Shown here piece after piece: positions 11,152 through 22,702 of a stretch of 64,000 bases of DNA. Within the stretch, counting starts at the first letter, position 1. The number at the start of each line of letters is the position of its first letter. Source of the DNA: Pectinophora gossypiella (Eukaryota > Arthropoda > Insecta > Lepidoptera > Gelechiidae); the NCBI RefSeq assembly GCF_024362695.1, contig NC_065424.1:12131840-12195839 (forward strand), given 5' to 3'. The notes beneath the pieces were generated by a model. The model did no database searches. It saw nothing but the letters and a program-made list of their open reading frames with translations, and was not told the origin of the DNA. The position numbers and the translations under genes were made by a program.

Positions 11152-11635
11152 ATAAAATACTATTAAGAGATATGATTTATTATTTTATTTTATTTATTTA
11201 TTTGTTTTCTTATAAAAACAATGTTATAAACATTGCAATACAGACATCGGTGAACCTGCAAAAGTTTGTCTCGAATATCGTCTGTATAGTTTTAAAATAC
11301 TTATCCGCACACTGTCAAATAGCCAATTGTCCGAAAAAGTTAAATGAGCTTCGGAGGGTGCGCTAAATCAACCCGCAGTCGATCAGCGTGGTGGAGTATG
11401 CTCCACACCCCCTCCGGTTGGCACGTCACTGGTCATATCATATGTGTTGTATTTATGATATTTTTTACACATTTAATATTCCTTTCGACCAAGCAATAGC
11501 CGTATGAGCTATCTAAACATACCTACACCCAAACAGAAATAACATATAGAACACGCAATTGAAGTAATAAAGATGTACCGGCACCATCGAGCTTGTTAAC
11601 TCCACGTCGTATATTACTGTGAGGTATTCAGTTAT

Positions 11636-12345
11636 ACAGTACGAGGTCCAGGGTTCGATCCCGACCCGTGCCAGGCCGCGGGCTATGCGCAGGCAACAAG
11701 ACTTTTTTGTGTCAGAAACAAAAAGATCGTAAGAGTGAAATTGCGCTAGAGTTTGAAGGTTCCGTAGGGATATTGAAAGATTTTCGGGCATGAAACTTTT
11801 ATTTTCTTGTTACTTCATCATCATCATCAGCCCATTAACGTCCCCACTGCTGGGGCACGGGCCTTCCCTATGGATGGATAGGGAGATCGGGCCTTAAAGC
11901 ATCACGCGGGCCCAGTGCGGATTGATGGTTATTAACGACTGCTGATGCAGCCGGGACCAACGGCTTAAGTGCCTTCCGAAGCACGCATCATCTTACTTTC
12001 GGACAATTAGGTGATCAGCCTGTAATGTCCTAACCAAACTAGGGATCACAAAGTAATTTTTGTGATATTACCCCACCGGGATTCGAACCCGGGACCTCCG
12101 GATCGTGAGCCTAAAGCTCAACCACTGGACCAATGTGTTATAAAATATGATGAACAGGAACCACGCAGAAATGTAGTTATGTTAGTTATAAACAGTATCC
12201 GAGGACCAGGGTTCGACTCTGACCCGTGCCAGCCCGCGGGCTATGCGCGGGCAACTTTTTGTGTCAGAAAAAAAGACGGTAAAAGTGAAACTGATGTAGA
12301 GTTCGAGAGTTCCGTATGGGTTTCAAGGTTTTTGCAGTGCACTTA
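11636..12345 (+). repeat. direct pair of a tRNA-like SINE (family F) around another SINE
   Basis: Two similar blocks, 11636-11795 and 12187-12345, share CAGGGTTCGA, ACCCGTGCCAG, GGGCTATGCGC and TTTTTGTGTCAGAAA. They flank the minus-strand SINE at 11816-12133. The blocks differ at many positions, so they are separate old copies rather than a recent duplication. Confidence 0.6.
11816..12133 (-). repeat. SINE: tRNA head joined to the family S tail
   Basis: On the minus strand the order is a tRNA-like head (GGTTCGAATCCCGGTGGGG), the common body, then the tail of the 5S-headed SINE (GGGCCCGCGTGATGCTTTAA, CATAGGGAAGGCCCGTGCCC), ending in a GATGATGATGATG run. It shows that the same tail occurs with two different pol III heads. 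Confidence 0.9.
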
Positions 12346-14040
12346 TTTGATTTAGTAAGCTGAGTCTTATCTATATTATAGCTAATGCTTTTAAATAAGC
12401 ATACGAAAATATAAACATAAAGTTAGAGAATATTATTTCAAATTACAATATAACACAACTCAGCATCATGCTTCTGTTCCCAAAGGGGTAGGTAGAGGTG
12501 TATAATAGCTATGCTATAATAGCTATGCACACCCCACGGTATAATCGAGCTTATTGATAAATTACATTTTAGTAAAAAATATATATAACAATATAGAAGA
12601 TATATTTTTGTCGTTTTAGACTTTTTTTTCATAGTTCCAACAGTAAGTACCAACGACACAATTGTAGATCAGTTGAGGTTTTAGTCTCATCAGCCACGGA
12701 TCCCTAAATCGCGGGGCTTCAATCAATTTTATGCTCTATCGTACAGGTGAAAAGACGGACAGAAAAGAATGGACCTATGTTGTTTTTTTTTGCGAGATTA
12801 TGTTTCTGTGCTCGCATTAAACCATAGTTTTAAGAACTGTTGTAATTATTCGCGTGCCTTGAATTCCTTTGCCTTTTTTTCTTTTATCTTACTTTATGTC
12901 TGTGTACATGGTAATCAGTGATCGGATATTCGGGCTCTTATTTGCCTCAAATTCCTTAACACGCTCGTCCCGGCTTGACAAGAGCTGCGGATTCAAATCC
13001 CGTCCGAGTCAGATTTTTTTAAGTTTTGTCTTTGTACGTAAGTATAGCACTTTTGTATTGAAAAAATCTCGCGAAACGATCGACAAGAACTGATAGCCCA
13101 GAAATAATGCACCATGACCACTTATTCTCCACAAGGTATAGGACACACGAAACGAAAGCCGCAGCAAAATGATGAGATGAGAAAAATGACCTTTTTAGTG
13201 GCCAGTTTCTACCTTGTCTAGGACCTCCGTGATACAGGGTTTCCCTAGAATAGAATAGAATAGAAACTTTTTTTGAGTCTAGTGCGAGGTCCACTAGTAA
13301 TATATACACGTTTATGTTTTTTTTGATACATACATACATAAACTCACGCTTATTTCCCACCGGGATAAGCAAAGACTATGGAATTTCATTTGCTTCAATC
13401 CTGACATACTTCTCTTGCTTCCTCCACATTCATCAATCGTTTCATACACGCACGCCGATTCCTACTGAACCTTTTCTAAGGACATCTCCAATTTGGTATT
13501 TATTTATTTTAGTATTTGATCGTTACGGTTTCTTTTTTTTTTTGATAAATAAACATATTTTCTTTAATTAAAAAAATATATTAAATATATATTTGTCTTT
13601 AATTAAAAAAATAGTAGGTACTTATATTGTGCAAAGTGAAACGTCAAATTAACAATTCTAATAAATAGAAAGTCTTTAAACTTACCATTACCCACATTAT
13701 TACATGTCGCACCCAAATATATCTAATTTAAAACCGAACGAATAGCCTAAGGTACCCATAAAACCATCGATATATTGTGGCAACGTGACTATTATTATAC
13801 CGATTATGCTGTCAGAATATGTGTAATCTATAAATCAATAGTCTTCAAACTGAGATCGTAATGGAGGAGGTGGGCCGTCTCTTTTGACGACCTGTCGATA
13901 TTCTTTTCTACTATAACGCTGATTGACTTATAATTTAAGCGTTAAATAACTTAAAAATCCCGTGCGTGGTAAATCTATATAAAATAACCTCATAAAAACA
14001 TGTTTATGCATCACTAAGTAAGTGTTTTGTTTTGTTCTAG
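12346..14040. other. no gene seen; minor repeats
   Basis: A tRNA-like head fragment sits near 12958-13015 (GGATTCAAATCCCGTCC). A repeat with CCCACCGGGATAAGCAAAGA sits at about 13320-13500. The remainder is AT-rich and non-coding as far as I can see. A T-rich tract ending TTCTAG at 14040 is a good splice acceptor for the next exon. Confidence 0.5.
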
Positions 14041-14173
14041 GTAAGCTGTGACAAGGAGTTCACTTGCAGACACTGAAAACTAGTTATAAGAAAAACAAAC
14101 AAAAATAGTTAAAATGACATTCCGCTGTGTTCCCACCTTCCAAGCTGTGTCGAACGACAGTAATGCCACCTGG
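14041..14173 (+). CDS. candidate 5' coding exon of TfAP-2 (20 codons)
   Basis: The exon would start after the acceptor TTTTGTTCTAG at 14040 and end at a strong donor, TGG|GTAAGT, at 14173. An ATG at 14114 opens a 20-codon frame (MTFRCVPTFQAVSNDSNATW) that ends exactly at the donor in phase 0. That phase fits the phase-0 AP-2 exon at 51139. Bases 14041-14113 would be 5' UTR. Vertebrate AP-2 genes are known to use several short alternative first exons, so a short leading peptide is plausible. I do not recognise the peptide itself. The link to AP-2 rests on strand, phase and splice signals and is an inference. Confidence 0.5.
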
Positions 14174-14216
14174 GTAAGTTTAATAGAACCATTATTTTAA
14201 TATTTCTACTCGATAG

Positions 14217-14514
14217 CAGATGGCGCTGTTAGCAGCGTGGCCAAATGTTCATGACTTATAAATCATTTTTATTTCATTGAATTACCTAAATAATTACATG
14301 AATTATTGTATATATTTTTTAAATATCTAGAAAATACCCTTTTTATAAACAAAACGTAATATGATTAATCTAAGAAAAACAATTCGAAATATGTTCGTGA
14401 CGCCATCTATGATCGTTTATTCAAACTACACATCTCACCTGTCTCTGAACAACTTTTTCTATTCGATACTAGGTGGCGCTTATCGTTTTTATTAATAACA
14501 ACTAGATGGCGCCA
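14217..14514. promoter_or_regulatory. cluster of four CTCF-like motifs
   Basis: CAGATGGCGCT at 14217, GACGCCATCTA (reverse) at 14399, ACTAGGTGGCGCT at 14468 and ACTAGATGGCGCCA at 14501 all match the AGRTGGCGC core of the CTCF site known from flies and vertebrates. Four in 300 bp directly after a candidate first exon suggests an insulator or promoter-proximal element. Binding is inferred from motif only. Confidence 0.45.
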
Positions 14515-15198
14515 GTAGTAACCATAGTTTTTTTAATACTTCATAACTTTTATATCACTGAAGTTTATTACAAAAAAAAACATTTTATAGAAAACAAATA
14601 GCTGGATTAAAATAACTTTTTTACATCATTAACGTAACAAAACATCAACATAACTTAGTTGTTAAAACGGAAACTTACATAAAACGTCACTTTATAGTGA
14701 AAAGCCTCGATGTGATTTTTGTTAACTAAACGTTTACACACGCTAAGTAGTTTCAATCCTGGTCATTTATACGAAATAAAATTAATTCAATAAAATCGAT
14801 GTACTGTTGAAGAGATGTGATTTTTAAAAAGGCGTTTACATGGTCTTTAGTTTAAAGCGACGATTAGTATTTTTAACAATATCTTTACTTTAAATGTTAA
14901 CAGTTAAATCATTATTGTCATAAGCCATTGACACGGTGAGTGTTTGTTGACAAGTCGTAGAGTTAGTGACCATTTGACCACCGACCTACGCCCACGATGT
15001 GTTGAACTTTGACAACTAGTGGACAGTGGGTTGGTAACTGTTGGTTTTGACTACTTTTGACGCATTGACACACCTTTATACTTTCTTTTTAAGTAGGTGG
15101 TTGACTGTTATGGGTTTTTTAGCTACTGTTATTACATTGAAATACAATTTAACCTATATTATTATATTTGTACATATTTTTGATTACATACAAATACA

Positions 15199-15416
15199 GG
15201 GAATTAGTGACACCGTAACGAATACTAAGGGAATGATTTAGACCAATATCAAGTGGGATTTTCCGTCGCAAAATTAAAGATTATTTTTGCGTTTTTTTTG
15301 TAAATTATTTCAGGTCTATACTAAATACTTTTGTGACGTAAAATTTCACTTGATATCAACTCAGAATCATGCTCTGAATCGTCCCTCAAAGTTTTCGTTA
15401 CGGTGTCACTAACACC
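15199..15416. mobile_element. fold-back MITE (family P), copy 1
   Basis: The left half (TTAGTGACACCGTAACG, TCAAGTGGGATTTTCCGTCG) is mirrored by the right half (CACTTGATATCAACTCAGAA, CGTTACGGTGTCACTAA). The arms extend over most of the element. Related copies are at 44620, 44843, 45279-47833 and 63010. Confidence 0.8.
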
Positions 15417-16414
15417 TATATTAATGTTTAGACCATATATGTATAGTTGATATCACGTGGTTTCCAGGGTTTGTTCCCGGTAATTATCAATAGGCTCGCC
15501 CCCTATTACGTGGGACTTAAATATAGCTGGCGAGGAGTGGGAATGGTTGTGTACTGCCTACCCCTTCAGGGATGCAGGCGTGAATCTAAGATCCCGGGGG
15601 TATGATATGTGTTTAATAAGTATTACATGCTTACACATACACACATAATCTCACGTCTATTTCCCACCGGGGTAAGCAGAGACTAGAAGGAAGCAAGAGA
15701 AGTGTGTCAGGATAGAAGCAAATGGAATTCTATAGTCTCTGCTTGGTTTTTTACTATTGCATCCTATAAACAGTAAATAATGATAACTGAGATAGCTAAT
15801 AAACGTTTTGTATAATTTTTAAACAATTAAAAAGTACGTTTCATTATTTGACAAAAAAAATTAGAACTTTTTAAAATATAATGAAACTCGTTGAAGTCTT
15901 TTGTATGGAAATTGTGGAAAACCATAATGTAAGAAGTATTATTTTTATTTTGCTTCAATATACGATTGTGATAATATAACAAACAGATTACAGATAGATA
16001 GATACAACACACGTCCGCAACCCCTATTAGGGTAGGCAGAACTCATCACCTGAAAAAACATTAAAACACACAACAAAATACAATAACACTTGATATAAAA
16101 ATCACTTTGTGAGACTGTCCTTCGTTTGGCTAGGACATTAAAGGTCGATCACCCGATTATCCGAAAAAAAGAAGGATTCCGTGCTTCGGAAAGTACGATA
16201 CGCCGTTGGTCGCATCAACACGCTGCTGGGTATAGGCTTCTCCCATTTTGCACCACCCTTCCGTTCCTGCGCTAACTGCATCCCCAAATTTCCCGCCGTT
16301 GTAAACAATGTCATCTGACTACCGGACCGCTGGGCTGCCCACCAAAATCGGTTGCAAACAAACCACCACCAAAACCCAAATACCAAAACTTCGATAGTTT
16401 TGCCTTTATAAATA
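15417..16414. other. no gene seen; two repeat fragments
   Basis: A CCCACCGGGGTAAGCAGAGA-type repeat lies at about 15640-15735. A SINE body fragment (CTTTGTGAGACTGTCC, then GATTCCGTGCTTCGGAAAG) lies at 16105-16212 on the + strand. The rest is unremarkable AT-rich DNA. Confidence 0.5.
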
Positions 16415-16810
16415 TTTTTTGTTTTTGTTTTCCCCGAAGGGTAAGGCAAAGGGAACTATGCCCATACAGCCATGTCTGACGTATTTTGTTTCTTGATGAT
16501 TAATGAAATGATGAAAGGTGATGATGATGAAACCTAAGCCCCCACCCTCGGAGTAGACTCCTGCTCCGAACCCCAAACGAATTAACTCAAAAGTCCGCAT
16601 AAACTTTTGAGTTATGAAGCGGCTTCCTGACACGAAGCGAAAATAGGCAGATACACTTTGTTTATTGAATACTCCAATATAATAACACTCGCGAATGTCT
16701 TCCGACTAACTTAATGCGATCATTAACCACAAAACACCACTTCGTATTAATTATTTAGATTATTCAATGAAGAAAGCAACTGTCCCGTTCCCGTTTCCCG
16801 CCAAAAAGCC
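16415..16810 (-). mobile_element. poly(A)-tailed retroposon (family Q), copy 1
   Basis: The element is flanked by a 12-bp direct repeat, CCTTTATAAATA, at 16403-16414 and 16811-16822. On the minus strand it starts GGCTTTTTGGCGGGAAACGG, includes the hairpin CGGAGTAG/CTACTCCG form (here slightly mutated), and ends GCCTTACCCTTCGGGGAAAA plus an A-rich tail. Target duplication and poly(A) show retroposition. There is no obvious tRNA-, 5S- or 7SL-like head and no real reading frame, so it may be a SINE with an unusual head or a deleted LINE derivative. Confidence 0.85.
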
Positions 16811-16842
16811 CCTTTATAAATACGTATACTGTCAAGACTAGA

Positions 16843-17192
16843 AGAACCTTGGTAGCCCAATCAGTAGAACGCTTGCCTCTCACTTTGAGGTCACAGGTTC
16901 GAATCCAGCACAGGCCTAAACCAATGATTGTCGAATTTGTTTTCGAATTCATGTTAGGATCATAAATGATTATCACATGCTCAGCGGTGAAGGAAAACAT
17001 CGTGAGGAAACCCACATTCCCGAGAAATGCGTTTTCGCTGGTATGTGACCTAACCTGTATTGGGCTGGTTTTCCCTTCGCAGGTTGGAAGGTCAGACAGG
17101 CAGTCGCTTCTGTAAAAAACCGGACATGTCAAATCTTCAGGTTAGGTAATCGGACCCTGTGAAAAACGGGGTAATGTTAGGGAGATGATGAA
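16843..17192 (+). repeat. tRNA-headed SINE (family E), with 15-bp target duplication
   Basis: ACTGTCAAGACTAGA occurs on both sides (16828-16842 and 17193-17207). The head has GTAGCCCAATCAGTAGAACG and B box GGTTCGAATCC. The tail ends GGTAATGTTAGGGAGATGAT. The exact duplication marks a fairly young insertion. It lies directly beside the family Q insertion. Confidence 0.9.
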
Positions 17193-17207
17193 ACTGTCAA
17201 GACTAGA

Positions 17208-19477
17208 TGTCTTCACAAACCCTTTATCTAATGCTCGTTACCCCAATGCCTGTCCCACTAGTGGGACTAACGATGGCAGTTTATAGTAAATGCTTGCCTA
17301 AAAGCAAAAACCACTAAATTTTTTACATATTTTTTTACAAAACTTCCGATACAGGTTATTATTATATGCAAATAGTTTTCAGACTCCGTATCTTCATAAA
17401 TTCATCTCGCCGTCGCACACGCACCCAACGTGAGTAACCTACATACAAACACATACATACATACAAACTCCTACATACTCATACATACATTGAAGTGGTC
17501 GAGTGGGGAACAATGTTACAGAATCATTTTGGTCAAAGCTTTCGGACAGTATATGTTGAAATTAAAGAACATTTAAAAGCTCTTTAATTATTTCATAAAA
17601 ATACTTTCTATAGAATTGAGTACTGTAAAACACCTGCTGAATAAATATGTAAGTACATAAAAGTATTTTTTACAATAGGTAACTGAGCGGTGTAAAACAG
17701 TAGTTACAATAATTTTCAAAGTTCATTAAAAAAGTAAGATTTAAATTTAGTATATTCGTTCTCTGATTCTCATGAATTACGTTTTCATGAATTAAGTTAA
17801 AACGTAAATGGGTCATTCTTCTTTTTTATCGACAATAAGAAGTCATTTTCTCGTTATATCGGATTTAACATCTTTCATTATAACGGCAATAAATATTTAA
17901 AAAAACATCATATAGAGATGTGTCTGTAGAGGAGTATTTAGTATTTCTCTTTATCTTGGTAATATACTGTTCCTTGCAGGCGCATTGCAAAATATATTGT
18001 GACAGAGTGGCCCTTTTCATCGGAGACAGCATTTCGATTTACCACTCTGTCACAGAATTTTGTGAAAAACAACCAAGCTACGTTAATCACTAATCGAGGA
18101 ACCGATTAGTATTTCGCTAGTATTTTAAGTATAATAAGATAACTATATTTTTGAACAATGGAAAGAATAAATAAAATTCTAAAACATATAACATATCAGA
18201 GCGAAGGACAGATCATTGTCGATAAAAAAGAAGAACGACCCACATAACCATCCATCCATGGTATATTAATTACCGCAAAATGATATAAGTATGCTTTCTT
18301 TTTCAATAATTTTCTTTTTATGTTTATTGTTTTAAATGTAATACTTATATCTATTACTCGTTGGCACAAACTTAATACGGACTCCACTCCACCAGGCAAT
18401 GGCACTAAGCACAGACAGACAATAAATCTTGAAGGCAGTATCTGTTTTCTCCGCGTGTACTGCCCCCCGTTTATCAGCCCGGGGCCTCACTCCATGTGAT
18501 AGCCTCCAGCGGTCCGCCCGCAGCGCTCACGTGGCTAGAATAACTCTAAAATACTACGAAAGTTAAATAATTCGGACTAAAGGCCTGTGCAACCGGGCCA
18601 AAAATCTCCAAAAAAATAATAAAAGAAGCAGAAAAAAGAGCGCGAATAATATCTGTCAAAAAGAGTGATTTTATTTTTTTAATGAAAAAGGTGTTTTATA
18701 GTGCCGCGTTTGGTGACTGAAGTTTAGTTTTCAAGATTGATATTTAACTGGATATATAAATGAAAGTGGTAAATAATTGGATAATTATTATATTTATATT
18801 ACGTGGTGTGTTTTTAAATGTGATTTTATTAGGCACTTTTTATTTTTTACACAGACTAAACTTATCTAAATCTTTAGTGCTGAAAACTTATTGGTAATTG
18901 TGTACCTACTTACTTTTATAACCCAGTGCTTTTTAATTTATTTTTTATACAAAATAAGTTCTTTTTTCACGCATTTACGAACATCGTTGCCGATTCCAAA
19001 AATGTTTACTGTGTAATTTCTGAACTAAAAACCGATGAAGTGATTACACAGATTACTGTTCAAGATCTATCATACGGAGTTAATCACATATTGGATGCGG
19101 CAATTTCCTATATCGTCTGAGATGAGTAAACAATAGCATGATTAGATAGACAGTGACACAGCGATACGGCAGAGAGGGACAGAAACATCATCGATTGGAA
19201 GAAAATAGAATTCTCATAAGAAACGTAATGGCAGTACAATAATCGTGTAAAAGTTCACGATAGGTTGCCCAATGCGGTTACGATATTGTATGACCAGCCA
19301 TTCGTGACCTTCGAAAGACACACTGTAGCTTACAGCCAGTATTAAGCCTAAGGGTCACGGTGAACTGGCCATCTCCAGCGGTCATCTAAGCCATAGATAA
19401 TAATTTACGCTATGTTAACCTAACAATGGTCGGTACCTAAACACAATGCGACCAATTACATTGGATCTTTTGCCAAG
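17208..19477. other. non-coding; one hairpin and a short GC-rich patch
   Basis: TGTGACAGAGTGG at 17998-18010 pairs perfectly with 18042-18054, giving a 13-bp stem. A GC-richer patch at about 18450-18540 (CCCGGGGC-type words, GCAGCGCTCACGTGGC) precedes the next candidate first exon by about 1 kb and could belong to its promoter. Nothing else is recognised. Confidence 0.4.
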
Positions 19478-19972
19478 ATGACCAAAATGAACGGCGTGAA
19501 TGTACCAAATATGACGGAGCAAGAGAATTTGACCGTCGAAGATATATTCAACGAGAATTTTGACATGAAAAGCAAGAAAGTTGACGAATTCGAAGCGAAA
19601 GACAGTTCCTTTGCCAACAATAATACTTTAAAAATAAACAATCCAGAACCGCAAAATTTAAAAAGAAAACTAGCTAAAAGCTTTCAAGACAACACTAATT
19701 TCATAATCGATAAAGTCCCGACGGAATTGAACATAAGAATCGATAAAGATTCGAGTAAAACAATAAGATTGGAATTACGATACCCAAATGCTGAAGAAAG
19801 AGCTTACAACGGGTCTTCGTGTGAAGAAAGAATATTAGATGGTGAAGCAAACGACGTCAGAATGGATAATAATGAAAACGTTGAAGAAAATCGTCCTGTC
19901 AATGAAGAATATACGAGTCTTGATGGAAATGAAGATCAGGATACTGAAGTAAGTGATACAGAATGTCATTAA
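19478..19972 (+). CDS. unrecognised acidic protein or alternative 5' exon (157-164 codons)
   Basis: An ATG in fair context (AAGATGA) opens the longest host-like frame outside the transposons. The product is acidic and hydrophilic, with many Asn, Glu and Asp residues, no membrane segment and no domain I know. Read straight through, it stops at TAA, 19970-19972, after 164 codons. However, a strong donor, GAA|GTAAGT, lies at 19948, after 157 codons and in phase 0. Phase 0 is also the entry phase of the AP-2 exon at 51139, so this may be an alternative, much longer N-terminus of TfAP-2. It could equally be a separate gene or a chance frame. An in-frame stop about 50 bases upstream of the ATG rules out a long 5' extension. 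Confidence 0.45.
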   Translation: MTKMNGVNVPNMTEQENLTVEDIFNENFDMKSKKVDEFEAKDSSFANNNTLKINNPEPQNLKRKLAKSFQDNTNFIIDKVPTELNIRIDKDSSKTIRLELRYPNAEERAYNGSSCEERILDGEANDVRMDNNENVEENRPVNEEYTSLDGNEDQDTEVSDTECH

Positions 19973-20386
19973 GTAGTCAACATATCTGATATAAGCTTTT
20001 TCTGTGTTTAAATCTCTAGGTTTTTAAATATAAAAGAATGACAGAGGCGGCCAGATTCCAACAAAAAACTAAATAATAAGTATTGCACTTTAAAAAAACA
20101 AAAGAAAAAAGCACAGTTGTTGTGTGTCTAGAATTTATTTACGCAGGAATCAGACGGCAGCCCTAAATATATAATTGTGTGTGTACTAACGTTTGTTGAG
20201 TTAGCTAATGAACCAAATTAAAGCTGAAACGATTCGATTCTGCTCGTGATTACATTTTGATTTCGTTCAAATTGGCAATTAATTCAAGTGTTTATACAAC
20301 TCAATACTAAAAGGCTTATCGCGAAGTTATTTTAAAACTAAAATATTGACATTGATATGGCAAAATGATATGTTTATTATAATAAC

Positions 20387-20573
20387 CAGGAGTCCTAGTA
20401 TGGCTTTGTAATGGACTACTCTGGGCGTCATCCCACTTGCGTCAGACAGAGTACTGCTGGGCGGAAGGCAAGAGGGAAACCACTGCCCTATTTTTCCCTA
20501 AAAATTAGCATGGAAAATGCTGCACCGACAAGAGCGTGGCTCTTAAATTGATGATGATGATGATTATAATAAC
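20387..20573 (+). repeat. interspersed repeat ending in (GAT)n (family G)
   Basis: Landmarks are GGCGGAAGGCAAGAGGGAAA and GCACCGACAAGAGCGTGGCT, ending in a GATGATGAT run. A reverse copy is at 48591-48768, a relative at 41953-42165 and a fragment near 40590. It is likely a LINE 3' end or a SINE tail. Confidence 0.7.
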
Positions 20574-20727
20574 AGGAGATGCGTGGCCACGTTGGTGCCT
20601 TCGCCATATTGGTTACGTTAGCTCAATTAATCATCGTTTAGAATTCGACTCGTCATCGTGGTGAAGTAATTCGTAAACTAGTAGGATATTTTCGCAGATT
20701 GCCTACGGTACCCTAGATGTAACAGTA

Positions 20728-20869
20728 CAGTCATGAGCAATATAATGTACCCACTTTAGGACTCTGTCGCACTAACATATTTGACATTTAGTGAGACTTA
20801 CAGTTCAATTTCTCAAGAAAGTTAATGTGACATGGTACCAAAGTGTATACATATTAATGCTCGTGACAG
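20728..20869. mobile_element. 142-bp TA-flanked MITE (family T), copy 2
   Basis: CAGTCATGAGCAATATAATG at the left, GCTCGTGACAG at the right, TA on both sides. Only a few bases differ from the other copies. Confidence 0.85.
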
Positions 20870-21054
20870 TACCATCCTTACGACCCAATAAAACTTACTA
20901 ATCCATCCTTATTCAATGTTTATACTTACTAGGAATAGTTAAACCTAGAATAAGGAGAGATTTTATCCACAAATATACTTGGCATAATTTTATTGTAACT
21001 ATTCTCTACTACATTTTTTGAAATTAATACATAATAAGTAGGGGTTGGGGGGGT

Positions 21055-21365
21055 TGAGGAGCTCGGTGGCGCAGCGGTAGACGCGCTCGGTCAGCGATTG
21101 TTGAAGTTAAGCAACTTTCGCAAAAGCCGGTCATAGGATGGGTGACCACAAAAAAAAATTCATCTCGAGCTCCTCCGTGCTTCGGACCAGCCGGGACCAA
21201 CGGCTTAACGTGCCTTCCGAAGCACGGAGGAGCTCGAGATGAATTTTTTTTTGTCTTTTTTTTCACTGGGCCCGCGTGGTGGTTTAAGGCCCGTTCTCCC
21301 TATCCATCCATAGGGAAGGCCCGTGCCCCAGCAGTGGGGACGGTAACGGGCTGATGATGATGATT
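21055..21365 (+). repeat. 5S/tRNA-headed SINE (family S) with an internal fold-back
   Basis: The head combines GAGCTCGGTGGCGCAGCGGT with GAAGTTAAGCAAC and GGATGGGTGACCAC, which match the 3' half of 5S rRNA. The tail and GATGATGATGAT end match family S. Inside, 21150-21186 is the exact reverse complement of 21216-21252 (37 bp), with a 29-nt loop that is the SINE body in reverse orientation. Thus part of the SINE was copied back on itself, most simply by template switching during reverse transcription or replication. Confidence 0.9.
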
Positions 21366-22702
21366 ATGAAGTAGGGGGCAAATTATAAAATAAATGTTTC
21401 AGCTAATGCCTAGAATAGACTTATATTATTGTTGTCCTGCGCCCAATGTGTCGTGCCGTGTTATAGGTGACATTGTAAGTACCTATATCTCTAGTTTTCT
21501 AAATTGAAAGTTCAGAATTACTTCCAGCATTGAAGTCTATTGTGTTTGAGGTCAGATAGATAACGACAAATATTGGATCTTTATCGAGAATTATTGCGTG
21601 ACGGAATTTGTATAGAAACTATTTAATCTTTTCACATTTTTTTTATATAGAACTATATAAATGATTGCAGCATAAGGTATTATCGAATACAATGGACAAA
21701 ATAGTTTATTTATTTAATTTATAGATTAGTTATCTAAAGTTGATGAGATTCGTCCAAACTTTCACAGTTCAATTTGAACACTACTTTTCACCTGTTTCAT
21801 GTGTCATGGCGGATTTATCTTCTTCTATGGTGTGGATTGTGAGGTGAATTACCAACCCCATCAACCCTGGTGTTTACCCGGCTTTAAACGGCTTACAGTC
21901 ATTTAAGACTTAAAGACCCAGAGGGGGTGAGGTCGGCGGCCAATACGAATTGGTGCGGGGCGAAGAGTTACCGTTCCATACGTAGTATTATTCGTCGTCT
22001 GAGAATCGCCGTAGTTACGTAACATGTTGCCATTTTTAATCACATAAGTAACATAACATTAACAGTCACAGGACCGATATGCGGCCAGTGACATTTCGTT
22101 TAAAGTAGCGATGATATTGGCTTCTTTAAACTTTAAAATACTGCACGCCGCGGCAATATGTTATTGTAAAGCTTAAGACACAAACTGAAAGTGTTTTTTT
22201 TTTAAATAACCATTTTTTTTTGCTTTTTTCCTATATTGGTTCCCGCGATAGAAAAGTGTGTTTTTAAATTGCACCATTTATACTAAGTATATTATCGTCT
22301 AATATCATGTCAAATAATAATAAATCATAATTAAAACACATAATAACGGGTTCTTATCGCGTTTAAATCAGGGATATGAGACTCCCGATATTTCCACACT
22401 GTTGCAAGTGCCATGAAAGAAAGAGGGTACACAGTTCTTATGTGTTTTAATTATGATAATTAACGCGTAAACCTAAAACTAATAAATCAATCAATTAAAA
22501 ATAAAAAATTCTATTCAAAATACTAGTTATTGTAATTCTAAACTTGGGTATTGTAATCCTAAACATCGGTATTGTAATGCAAACTGTGTTAAGTATTACA
22601 AAAGATATCTCTCTCCTTAGTTAAGTAATCAGTCTTCAACATACTACTCTATGAAGGCAAGAAATACTACAATAAGTTTATAATGCTCATAGAGGACTCC
22701 AC
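21366..22702. other. no gene seen; repeat fragments
   Basis: It holds a SINE family A tail fragment (−) at 21820-21885, the GACCCAGAGGGGGTGAGG repeat near 21920, and a partial copy at about 22335-22450 of the fold-back element seen at 53751. A short run of three near-repeats (GGTATTGTAATCCTAAAC type) lies at 22530-22580. No exon is supported. Confidence 0.5.

Noticed and set aside
11033..11366. 111-codon frame over the 11033 hairpin
   Set aside because: The frame crosses the inverted repeat and then AT-rich sequence. There is no domain.
21084..21150. Possible 5S rRNA gene
   Set aside because: Only part of the 5S sequence is present, joined to a SINE body and tail. It is a retroposon head.
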